A stretch of DNA of 64,000 nucleotides from Planctomycetota bacterium (lineage in GTDB: Bacteria; Planctomycetota; Phycisphaerae; Phycisphaerales; UBA1924). The position numbers and the translations under genes are program-made. Under the pieces are notes generated by a model. The model did no database searches. It saw nothing but the letters and a program-made list of their open reading frames with translations, and was not told the DNA's origin. The DNA lies in NCBI GenBank assembly GCA_020831805.1, contig JAFIFX010000008.1:1-64000 (forward strand), read 5' to 3'. Positions 47,145-54,630 of this stretch are shown here, in pieces; the stretch's first letter is position 1; each line of letters opens with the position of its first letter.

Positions 47145-47686
47145 GGGCCCTCCACCAGGCCGGAGCGGGCGTGGACGGTGACCTGGGCATCGCCGAGGAA
47201 GCGGATCGACGCGCTGGATGTGAGGCCGCCGGCGTGCGACCCGCTGGTGCTGCGGGCGTGGGGCGTGCCACGGTGATCGAACCAGATGGTCACGGTGTCG
47301 ATGGCGACGGCGCCATGGACCAGTTCGGTCGGGACGGTGATGCGGGTGACTTCGTTGCGATAGGTATCCCGGAATGAGAGGACGGTCGAGGGTGATCCCA
47401 GGGCGTCGGTCAGAGGTTCGGGCCTGCCATCGTCGCCGATCGTGAGCAGTTGGGCTGTGTGCGCGGCCGCGTCGAACCGGACGCCGACCGGGATTCCGGA
47501 GGCGATGGCGCGCTCGCGGGCGAAGGTCAGCAGGCGGGCGGCCTCGGCGATACCCGCCCCTCGGCTCGCGTCGTCGAAGCGGTCCATCGCGGGGATCACC
47601 GCCAGGGCGAGCAGGCCCGCAATCAGGATCACCGCGGTGATCTCCACCACGGTAAAGCCCCGATGGGATGGCACGATTCGGTCCAT
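47141..47686 (-). CDS. GspH-like prepilin-type protein
   Basis: 181 residues. The type III signal is PSHRG followed by FTVVEITAVILIAGLLALAVI, with Gly at -1 and Glu at +5. LLTFARERAIASGIPVGVRFD is the region seen in GspH (helix then first strand). The C-terminal strands end TVHARSGLVEG. It is expected to be a minor pseudopilin. It starts 6 bases after the GspG stop. Confidence 0.8.
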   Translation of the reverse strand: MDRIVPSHRGFTVVEITAVILIAGLLALAVIPAMDRFDDASRGAGIAEAARLLTFARERAIASGIPVGVRFDAAAHTAQLLTIGDDGRPEPLTDALGSPSTVLSFRDTYRNEVTRITVPTELVHGAVAIDTVTIWFDHRGTPHARSTSGSHAGGLTSSASIRFLGDAQVTVHARSGLVEGP

Positions 47687-47692
47687 GGGCGG

Positions 47693-48157
47693 TCAGAGCT
47701 GGTTGGCGGTGAGGTATGAACCGGAGGAATCACGCTTGGTCGTGGTCGCGGTGGAGTTGGCGTAGAAGATCGCGACGGGCGGGTTGGCGTTGTTGTCCAC
47801 GAAGTAGTTCCAGCCCGCCCCGCCGGGGTTCACCACAGCGCGGTTCTGGGCCTGGGCCGCGTTGACGCTCTGGAGGGTGGAGAGGTTGTTGAACGGGTTG
47901 GCGGGCAGGTCGAAGCGCAGGGTGCTGCCGTCGGTGAGCTGGGTCAGGGTCGGGAACGGGTCATCGCCCGCGATGACGGCGGCGGCCCGAAAGGACGCGA
48001 TCGACGCACGCACGGATCCGAGGGTGCTCTCCGTCGAGGCGGTCCGGGCCTCGTCGCTGGCGCCGGCGAACCGGGGGATGGCGATCGCGGCGAGGATGCC
48101 GAGCATCACCACGACGATCGTGATCTCGAGCAGGCTGAAGGCGCGGCGGGTGTTCAC
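47693..48157 (-). CDS. GspG-like major pseudopilin
   Basis: 154 residues from a GTG. The signal is MNTRRA followed by FSLLEITIVVVMLGILAAIAI and PRF, with Ala rather than Gly at -1 and Glu at +5. The soluble part (ESTLGSVRASIASFRAA, FPTLTQL, LPANPFNN and GWNYFVDNN) matches major pseudopilins or short type IVa-like pilins. It should form the pseudopilus fibre. Confidence 0.85.
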   Translation of the reverse strand: MNTRRAFSLLEITIVVVMLGILAAIAIPRFAGASDEARTASTESTLGSVRASIASFRAAAVIAGDDPFPTLTQLTDGSTLRFDLPANPFNNLSTLQSVNAAQAQNRAVVNPGGAGWNYFVDNNANPPVAIFYANSTATTTKRDSSGSYLTANQL

Positions 48158-48167
48158 GGTTCTTGCC

Positions 48168-49373
48168 TCAACGGTTGACCGTCACCATCTGCCACATGGG
48201 CAGGAAGACGGAGAGCGCCACGATCAGCACGATCACCGCGATCGCGATCGTGATCATCGGCTCGATGACGGTGTTGATGTTCTTGGACAGGTGGTCGGCG
48301 ATACGGTCGTAATGCCGGGCGATGATGCGGCCCGCCCCGGAGAGCTCCTTGGCTTCCTTGCCGGCCCCGAGCAGGCGGCGGGCGAAGCTCGGCAGCTGAT
48401 CGGACCCGTTCAGGACCGCCTCGAGGGAATCGCCGGCACGCATGCGGTCGCACAGCCGCTCGCATTCGGCCACGAATACCGGGCGGCCCGTGGAACGCCC
48501 GGCGATCCAGATCGATTCGATGACCTCGATGCCCGAATCGATGCTGATGGACATCACGCGGGAGAAGCGGGCCGTGGCCACGGCGGTCAGCATGGTGCCG
48601 ATGTATGGCGTGCGCAGCAGCACCGACTCGATGCGGTAGCGTCCCCTCGGCGATCTCCATTGCTGGCGGGCGAAGACCAGGATCGCGACAAGAACGACCG
48701 CGTAGACCCACCACCAGCCGTGGACCGAATCGCCCAGCGTGCGGATCAGCCTGGTGGAAACAGGGAGTTGGACGCCGTTGCTCTCGAAGATCACCGCGAA
48801 GCGGGGCACCACGAAGACCACGATGACGGAGACAGCCATGACTACAAAGCCGGCGACGATGGTCGGGTAGGTCAGCGCCCGACGCACCTGCTCGCGAGAC
48901 TCGATGCTGCGTTCGAGCATGTCGGCGAGGTGCTCGGTCACGGAGGCGAGTGTTCCGGTTTTTTCGGCTGCCCGGATAGTTTCGATGTACACCTCGCCGA
49001 AGACATGCTCATACTTTCCGAACGCCGTGGTCAGCTTCTCGCCGGACTCGATCATGATGGCGATGTCGGTGACCATGTCCCGCATGCGCGGGTTCTTCTC
49101 GTGCTCGGCGACGGACCGGAGCCCGCGGGCGATCGGGATGTTCGCCTCGACCAGCACGCTGATCTCCCGGGTCAGATCCGAGACCTCGCGTTGGGTGATC
49201 CGATCGTGACGCCACGAGAAGGCGGCGCCCCTGGAAGCGGTCTCGCGGATCCGCAGCGGTGTGATCCCGTCCGCGGCGAGGCGGCGGGTGGCCTCGGTCT
49301 CGCCGGGGGCGTCGATCACGCCGGCGGTGCGCCTGCCGTCCGAGCCCAGCGCCGTGTACTTGTACTTGGGCAT
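48168..49373 (-). CDS. gspF: Type II secretion inner-membrane protein GspF
   Basis: 401 residues. It starts MPKYKYTALGSDGRRTAGVID and has the duplicated cytoplasmic helical domain of the GspF/PilC family. Three membrane segments lie near YPTIVAGFVVMAVSVIVV, VYAVVLVAILVFA and TIAIAVIVLIVALSVFL. FGEVYIETIRAAEKTGTL and SVTEHLADMLE, and later LGAGKEAKELSGA, are the conserved cytoplasmic motifs. It forms the platform that couples GspE to pseudopilus assembly. Confidence 0.92.
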   Translation of the reverse strand: MPKYKYTALGSDGRRTAGVIDAPGETEATRRLAADGITPLRIRETASRGAAFSWRHDRITQREVSDLTREISVLVEANIPIARGLRSVAEHEKNPRMRDMVTDIAIMIESGEKLTTAFGKYEHVFGEVYIETIRAAEKTGTLASVTEHLADMLERSIESREQVRRALTYPTIVAGFVVMAVSVIVVFVVPRFAVIFESNGVQLPVSTRLIRTLGDSVHGWWWVYAVVLVAILVFARQQWRSPRGRYRIESVLLRTPYIGTMLTAVATARFSRVMSISIDSGIEVIESIWIAGRSTGRPVFVAECERLCDRMRAGDSLEAVLNGSDQLPSFARRLLGAGKEAKELSGAGRIIARHYDRIADHLSKNINTVIEPMITIAIAVIVLIVALSVFLPMWQMVTVNR

Positions 49374-49382
49374 GGGTCAACC

Positions 49383-51074
49383 TCAGGCGGCGGCACGCGG
49401 GGACGCCGCTTGCCGCTCGGTGATCTCGATGGTGGCGTGGAGCTTGTTCAGTTCGTCGATGCTCGTGATGCCGAGTCTGGCCTTGTCGACGCCGTCCTCC
49501 AGCATCGAGCGCGTTCCCTCGGCTCTGGCCAGCGCGGCGATCTCCGAAGTGGATGCCCCACGCTCGATCAGGTCACGCACACCGTCGGTGGCCCGGAGCA
49601 TCTCGTAGACCCCGATCCGGCCGCGGTACCCGGTGTTCATGCAGTTCGGGCAGCCCGTTCCGCGGATGAAGCCCTTCTCGTCCGGCGCGATCCCCAGCGA
49701 GCGGAGCTGGACGGGGTCGGGGTCGGGGTCGTCTGTTTTACGGCAGTGCTCGCAGACCTTGCGGACAAGCCGCTGGGCGATCACGCCGAGCAGGGCGTTG
49801 TTGATCGCAAAGTTGGGCACGCCGAACTCGCGGAGCCGGGCGACGGCCCCCACCGCGTCATTGGTGTGCAGGGTTGAGAAGACCAAGTGCCCGGTCAGCG
49901 CGGCCTGCGCGGCGATCTTGGCGGTCTCTTCATCCCGGATCTCGCCGATGAGCAGCACATCGGGGTCCTGGCGCAGCAGCGACCGGAGGGCGCTGGCGAA
50001 TGTCATGCCGATGGCGGGGTTGACCTGGATCTGGCGGATCATCGGCATCCGGATCTCGACCGGGTCCTCGACGGTGAGGATGTTCCGCTCCGGCGAGTTG
50101 ATCCGCCCGATCGCGGTGTAGAGGGTGGTGGTCTTGCCCGATCCCGTCGGGCCGGTCGTGAGGATCAGGCCGTGGGGCTTCCTGATGATCTCGGCGAAAT
50201 CGTGGGCGATGTCGGCCGGCATGCCGAGTTGCTCGACGGAGTTGACCGCGGCGCCCGGGCGCAGCAGGCGGAGCACGGCGTTCTCGCCGTGGATCGTGGG
50301 AACGATCGAAAGACGGACATCGATGTGCGTGCTCTTGTACCGGAATCGGAACTTGCCGTCCTGCGGGCGGCGGGTCTGGGTCACATCGAGCTGGGCCATG
50401 ACCTTGAGGCGCTGGACGAGGCCCTCGTGCATGGTGATCGCCGGGCCCTGCTGGGGCTGGAGAACGCCATCGATGCGGTAGCGGAGGTGAAGCAACCGCT
50501 CGTCGGGGTTGATGTGGATGTCCGACGCGCCGGCCTCGGCGGCGGTGTAGAGGATCTGGTTGACCGCGGCGACAACGGGCTCGTCCGACGCCTCCACACG
50601 CTCGTCGCCGTCGTCGGCCTCGGCCTGGGTATTGCCCGAGTCGAGCGTGTAGGCGCGGACGATCAGCGTGCGCAACAGCTCGGAATCGCACACCACCGGG
50701 TCGATCTGCCGCCGGAGGGTCTGCTGGAGCAGGTCCATGGCCTGCAGGTCCAGCGGGTCCTCCATGGCCACCGTGGCGATGTCGCCGAGCACATAGATCG
50801 GGAAGGCGACCAGCCGCTCGGCCATGGCCTTGGGCAGACGTCTGGAGTTGCGGATGTCCGTGTCGGCCAGTGTCAGATCGACAAATGGGTACTCACAGAT
50901 GATCGCCTTGGCGATCGCCAGGTCCCGGGTCGAGACCTTCTGGAGGCGGATGACGGCTTCCTCGAGCGTCACCGCGTGCTCGTTGGCGTAGCGGCGGAGG
51001 TCCTCGGCGCTCTGCGCGGAGAGCTTGCCGTCCTCGATCAAAGCCTGGATGACGAACTCGCTGGTATCAAGCAC
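49383..51074 (-). CDS. gspE: Type II secretion / type IV pilus assembly ATPase GspE
   Basis: 563 residues from a GTG with AGGAG upstream. An N-terminal N1E/MshEN-like domain (about 1-150) precedes the ATPase core. Walker A is GPTGSGKT (308-315), the Asp box VEDPVE, Walker B LLIGEIRDEET (about 374-384) and the His box GHLVFSTLHTNDA. A C4 zinc motif has C441, C444, C475 and C478. The hexameric ATPase drives pilin or pseudopilin assembly. The zinc motif and N-terminal domain fit GspE/PilB rather than the retraction ATPase PilT. Confidence 0.93.
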   Translation of the reverse strand: MLDTSEFVIQALIEDGKLSAQSAEDLRRYANEHAVTLEEAVIRLQKVSTRDLAIAKAIICEYPFVDLTLADTDIRNSRRLPKAMAERLVAFPIYVLGDIATVAMEDPLDLQAMDLLQQTLRRQIDPVVCDSELLRTLIVRAYTLDSGNTQAEADDGDERVEASDEPVVAAVNQILYTAAEAGASDIHINPDERLLHLRYRIDGVLQPQQGPAITMHEGLVQRLKVMAQLDVTQTRRPQDGKFRFRYKSTHIDVRLSIVPTIHGENAVLRLLRPGAAVNSVEQLGMPADIAHDFAEIIRKPHGLILTTGPTGSGKTTTLYTAIGRINSPERNILTVEDPVEIRMPMIRQIQVNPAIGMTFASALRSLLRQDPDVLLIGEIRDEETAKIAAQAALTGHLVFSTLHTNDAVGAVARLREFGVPNFAINNALLGVIAQRLVRKVCEHCRKTDDPDPDPVQLRSLGIAPDEKGFIRGTGCPNCMNTGYRGRIGVYEMLRATDGVRDLIERGASTSEIAALARAEGTRSMLEDGVDKARLGITSIDELNKLHATIEITERQAASPRAAA

Positions 51075-51095
51075 GGGAGGCTCCTGCCTGTGCGG

Positions 51096-51500
51096 TCACG
51101 CCGCGGAACCCTCGATACGGGTGAGCATGGATTCGACCTGGGCGACGGTGCGTTCGTCGGGGTCGACATAGGCCACACCGATGAGGTAGGCCGGGCGGCG
51201 GTCGGTCATCTGGACGCGGACAGCGCGTGTGCGGGCGACGACCAGCGGCTCGGCGTCGGGGACCTCGGGATCGGGGATGCGCAGCTCCACCACAACGCCG
51301 CGGGGAACGAACACGGTGCTGATAAAGCCCGCCCCGCCGCTGGCGAAGTCGACCAGATCAACGCCGACCCAGCCGTCGGCGTCCGCGACGCCCTTGGCAT
51401 AGCGGACGCTTTCGGCGTGTTCGGGCGCCACGCGGAACTGAGCCGGGAGCACGATCTCGTGCCGGATGGACCGCCTGATGATGAGCCCGCTCTGTGCCAC
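51096..51500 (-). CDS. PilZ-domain protein
   Basis: 134 residues from a GTG with GGGAGA 4 bases upstream. The PilZ motif begins RRSIRHEI (RxxxR: R10 to R13/H14 region), and the second strand motif is VDLVDFASGGAGF (D/NxSxxG in relatives; here DFASGG). Such domains bind cyclic di-GMP. As the first gene of the secretion operon it may make the machine respond to that messenger. The longer open frame upstream is not used because it crosses the divergent rpsB promoter. Confidence 0.75.
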   Translation of the reverse strand: MAQSGLIIRRSIRHEIVLPAQFRVAPEHAESVRYAKGVADADGWVGVDLVDFASGGAGFISTVFVPRGVVVELRIPDPEVPDAEPLVVARTRAVRVQMTDRRPAYLIGVAYVDPDERTVAQVESMLTRIEGSAA

Positions 51501-51900
51501 GCGTTCTCCCTTCTTCCGGGGTCTGGTGCAAGGAAGGCTTTCGACCGGAAACCATGCCGACTTCGGCCTGTGTGGCCAGGTCGGGCGATTTCCCCCCCGC
51601 TGTTGTGCGGCTGGTTCCGGCTGGGCGGGCAGGGTGCGTGGCCGCTGAAGAGAGAAGGGTTTTGCTAGGGATTTTGGGCGGCAGGTTCGCCTTGCCTCGG
51701 TGCTGGGAGGGTTTCTATACTCGCAGGCTTGACCTGACCGGGGGTTGGGCCGCCGGGTCCGGTGTTCGGACCAAGAACTGTTGATCTGGGATATCGCCCG
51801 CCGGGCCACAGGCTCGGGGGTCGTTCCACCACCGAAGCGCCCTGGGGCGTGCGGGTTCCGGACCCGACGCCGGTGTCGCTGAACAGGAAAGAAGGAAGTC
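51501..51900. other. 400-base gap between the divergent PilZ and rpsB genes
   Basis: It holds the rpsB promoter and a leader of about 170 bases. No coding region is supported. I see no clear promoter for the PilZ-gsp operon on the minus strand, although one is expected here. Confidence 0.5.
51692..51721 (+). promoter_or_regulatory. Promoter of rpsB-tsf
   Basis: TTGCCT (51692-51697), an 18-base spacer and TATACT (51716-51721). The leader of about 170 bases before rpsB leaves room for S2 autoregulation. Confidence 0.6.
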
Positions 51901-52740
51901 ATGGCCAACCCACTCGTGCAGGACCTGATTGAATCGGGCATCCACTTCGGCCAGCGGTCGAGCGGCTGGAACCCGAAGATGGGGCCGTACATCTACGGCA
52001 AGCGCAACGGGATCCACATCATCGACATCAAGGAGACCGTCAAGGGTCTCCTGCTCGCCAAGAAGCTGATCACCCGCACCGTGTCGCAGGGCAAGGATGT
52101 CTGCTTCGTGGGGACCAAGCGCCAGGCCAAGGGCGTGATCGAGCAGCGCGTGAGCGATGTCAAGATGCATTATGTCACCGAGCGTTGGCTCGGCGGCACG
52201 CTGACCAACTTCCGCACCATCCGCACCCGCCTGAAGCGCCTGGAGGAGCTCGAGGCCATCGAGGCCAACGACAACTTCCAGAGCTACTCCAAGAAGATGG
52301 AGAGCCAGCTGCGGCGTGAGATGAAGAAGATCCGGCGCAACCTCGACGGCATCCGCAACATGCACAAGATGCCCGGCGTGATGGTGGCCATCGATGTCAA
52401 CCGCGAGATCAACGCCCTGCGTGAGGCCCGCAAGCTCGGCATCCCCACCGTGTGCCTGATCGACACCGACGGCGACCCCGAACTGGTCGATGTGGCCATC
52501 CCCGGCAACGACGACTCGATGCGGGCCATCGATGTGATCGTCCGCGAGTTGTGCAAGGCGATCGCCGACGGCAAGCAGATGCGGGTCGAGTCGGGCGAGG
52601 GTTCCGAGGAGGCCTCCGGCGACTCGCAGGGCGGGCCGCGTCGCAGCCGCCGGGCCCAGTTCCGCGCCGATGACGCCACGCGGTCCGAGCCCGGTTCCGA
52701 CGCCGGGGTCGATGCCGAGCCGGCCAAGGCCGAGTCCTGA
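51901..52740 (+). CDS. rpsB: 30S ribosomal protein S2
   Basis: 279 residues. It begins with the family block LVQDLIESGIHFGQRSSGWNPKM in two segments, and has YIYGKRNGIHIIDI, VCFVGTKRQAKGVI, ERWLGGTLTNFRT and MPGVMVAIDVNRE. PGNDDSMRAIDVI ends the core. A disordered C-terminal tail of about 50 residues (Glu/Ser/Arg-rich) makes it longer than E. coli S2 (241). The ATG has AAGGA upstream. It is followed by tsf after 72 bases, the usual order. Confidence 0.96.
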   Translation: MANPLVQDLIESGIHFGQRSSGWNPKMGPYIYGKRNGIHIIDIKETVKGLLLAKKLITRTVSQGKDVCFVGTKRQAKGVIEQRVSDVKMHYVTERWLGGTLTNFRTIRTRLKRLEELEAIEANDNFQSYSKKMESQLRREMKKIRRNLDGIRNMHKMPGVMVAIDVNREINALREARKLGIPTVCLIDTDGDPELVDVAIPGNDDSMRAIDVIVRELCKAIADGKQMRVESGEGSEEASGDSQGGPRRSRRAQFRADDATRSEPGSDAGVDAEPAKAES

Positions 52741-52812
52741 GCAAGAGTCACCACACCACGAGCCGCGCCGGGCGCACCGTCCCGCGGCCGAGCAAAGAAC
52801 GGGAGAGTACCC

Positions 52813-53637
52813 ATGGCTGAGATCAACGCCAAGGATGTGATGAGCCTTCGGAACAAAACCGGGCTCGCCATGATGGCCTGCAAGAAGGCCCTGATCGAGG
52901 CGGGCGGGGATATCGAGAAGGCCGAGGACCTGCTCCGCAAGGAGCTCAAGGGCAAGATGGAGACCAAGATGGACCGCGCCGCCGGCGAGGGACGCATCGA
53001 GGTCGCCGTCTCGGGCGATGGTTCGGCCGCCACCATCGTCGAGCTGCGGGCCGAGACCGACTTCACCGCCAAGAACGACAAGTTCGTCGCCGCGACCAAG
53101 AAGATCGCCGAACTGGCCCTGGCCATCCCCGCCGGCTCCACCGAGCCCAGCAGCGAGATGCAGGCCATCATCGACGACCTGCGCATCAGCACCGGCGAGA
53201 ACATCTCGATCGGACGCATCGAGAAACTCGAGTCCAATGGCGGCAAGACCGTCTACGGCAAGTATGTCCACCACGACGGCAAGACCGGCGTGCTGATCGA
53301 GGCCGAGGGCGACCTGGGCGAGGAGACCCTCCGCCAGATCGCCATGCATGTCACCGCGGCCTTCCCGCGCCCGCTGGGCCTGACCCCGGATGACATCCCC
53401 GGCGACATGGTCGAGAAGGAGCGCAAGTTCCGGATCGAGCAGGCGATGGAGAGCGGCAAGCCGCAGGAGATTGCCGAGAAAATGGTCGAGGGCGGCATGC
53501 GCAAGTTCTTCGCCGAGGTCGCGCTGCTCGAGCAGGCCTTCGTGATGGATCCCTCCAAGTCGATCAAGGACATCGTCGGTTCCGGCGGGAACCTCAGGAA
53601 GTTCCGCCGCTGGGAAGTCGGCGAAGTCGCCGGCTGA
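52813..53637 (+). CDS. tsf: Translation elongation factor Ts
   Basis: 274 residues, the usual size. The N-terminal UBA-like domain contains LRNKTGLAMMACKKALIEAGGD (TGA-G-MDCKKAL-type signature). The core has VELRAETDFTAKND, the Asp-Phe contact with EF-Tu, and a second subdomain with HVTAAFPRPLGL. It exchanges GDP for GTP on EF-Tu. GGGAG precedes the ATG. A strong terminator follows the stop codon. Confidence 0.96.
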   Translation: MAEINAKDVMSLRNKTGLAMMACKKALIEAGGDIEKAEDLLRKELKGKMETKMDRAAGEGRIEVAVSGDGSAATIVELRAETDFTAKNDKFVAATKKIAELALAIPAGSTEPSSEMQAIIDDLRISTGENISIGRIEKLESNGGKTVYGKYVHHDGKTGVLIEAEGDLGEETLRQIAMHVTAAFPRPLGLTPDDIPGDMVEKERKFRIEQAMESGKPQEIAEKMVEGGMRKFFAEVALLEQAFVMDPSKSIKDIVGSGGNLRKFRRWEVGEVAG

Positions 53638-53668
53638 TGTTCCTTTCGTCAGTATCGAACTCCTCGAG

Positions 53669-53692
53669 CGGGGCTTGTGAGCCCCGTTTTTT
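53669..53692 (+). terminator. Intrinsic terminator of rpsB-tsf
   Basis: A 7-bp stem CGGGGCT/AGCCCCG with loop TGTG, followed by six T and a second T-run. Confidence 0.9.
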
Positions 53693-53761
53693 GTTTTTGG
53701 TCGGGCTGCATGGCCCAACGCGGAATCCGGCATGCACGAAACACGAAGTGCTCCCGGGATG

Positions 53762-53791
53762 TTGTGACAAGGACGACCGGGGACCTAGGCT
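53762..53791 (+). promoter_or_regulatory. Promoter of the superoxide dismutase gene
   Basis: TTGTGA (53762-53767), an 18-base spacer and TAGGCT (53786-53791), 24 bases before the ATG. Confidence 0.55.
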
Positions 53792-53815
53792 CTGTATGCG
53801 AAAGGAGAACCAATT

Positions 53816-54559
53816 ATGACCGACATGAATCGACGCCAGGCGATCGGCGGGCTCGGTGCGCTCGGCCTGGGCGCTGTGGGGCTTGCATCGGGCAGCGCGA
53901 AAGGGGCCGGGCTGGCGGGGCTTTCCGCGCATCCGGGCTGGGATGCATCCGCCGGCAGGTTCGTGCTCACGGATCTGCCCTACGACCCCGACGCGCTCGA
54001 GCCGCACATCGACGGGCAGACCATGCGGATCCACCACGAGCGTCATCACCAGGCCTATGTGAACGGGGTGAACACCGCCCTGGAAAGGCTCGCTGAGATT
54101 CGCGCCGGACAGACCGATCCGGCCACCCTCGAACTCTGGCAACGCCGGCTGAGTTTCCACGCGGGCGGCCACATCAACCACGCCCTGTTCTGGGAGAACA
54201 TGGCGCCAGCGGGGACCGGGGGCGAACCGAGCGGCGCGCTGATGAACGCAATCCGTCGCGACTTCGGCTCATACGAGGCGTTCGAGAGGTTCTTCCGCGA
54301 CACCTCGGCGGCGGTCGAGGGCTCTGGGTGGGGCTGGCTGGTGCATGAGCCGGTGTCGGGCAAGCTGATGGTGGTTCAGATGCACAACCAGCAGCACTCG
54401 CTCTTCGCGGGCGTCACACCGCTGCTGGGCGTGGATGTCTGGGAGCACGCATACTACCTCCGGTACCAGAACCGACGCGGCGACTACCTCGCCGAGTTCA
54501 TGAAGGTCATCAACTGGCACGAGGTCTCCCGCCGGTTCGAGGCCGTCGCCCGGTCCTGA
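53816..54559 (+). CDS. Exported Fe/Mn superoxide dismutase (Tat signal)
   Basis: 247 residues. AGGAG lies 8 bases before the ATG. The first 35 residues are a twin-arginine signal (MNRRQAIGGLGALGLGAVGL), so the folded metalloenzyme should be exported. The SOD domain has metal ligands H73 (MRIHHERHH), H122 (GGHINH), D207 and H211 (DVWEHAYY). NQQHSL places Gln at the position typical of Mn enzymes, so manganese or cambialistic use is more likely than iron. It converts superoxide to peroxide and oxygen, here outside the cytoplasm. It is a single gene with its own promoter and terminator. Confidence 0.93.
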   Translation: MTDMNRRQAIGGLGALGLGAVGLASGSAKGAGLAGLSAHPGWDASAGRFVLTDLPYDPDALEPHIDGQTMRIHHERHHQAYVNGVNTALERLAEIRAGQTDPATLELWQRRLSFHAGGHINHALFWENMAPAGTGGEPSGALMNAIRRDFGSYEAFERFFRDTSAAVEGSGWGWLVHEPVSGKLMVVQMHNQQHSLFAGVTPLLGVDVWEHAYYLRYQNRRGDYLAEFMKVINWHEVSRRFEAVARS

Positions 54560-54584
54560 CCGCGAGCCGCACGAAACCACGAGC

Positions 54585-54615
54585 GGGCCGCGTCCGGTGG
54601 GCGCGGCCCTTTTTT
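54585..54615 (+). terminator. Intrinsic terminator of the superoxide dismutase gene
   Basis: An 8-bp stem GGGCCGCG/CGCGGCCC with a 9-base loop and TTTTTT. Confidence 0.9.
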
Positions 54616-54630
54616 GCGCTTCATTTCGTC

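Noticed and set aside
46177-47271. Longer form of the GspJ-like gene
   Set aside because: The extra N-terminal part lies in another frame of the GspI- and GspH-like genes. The prepilin signal sets the start at 46674.
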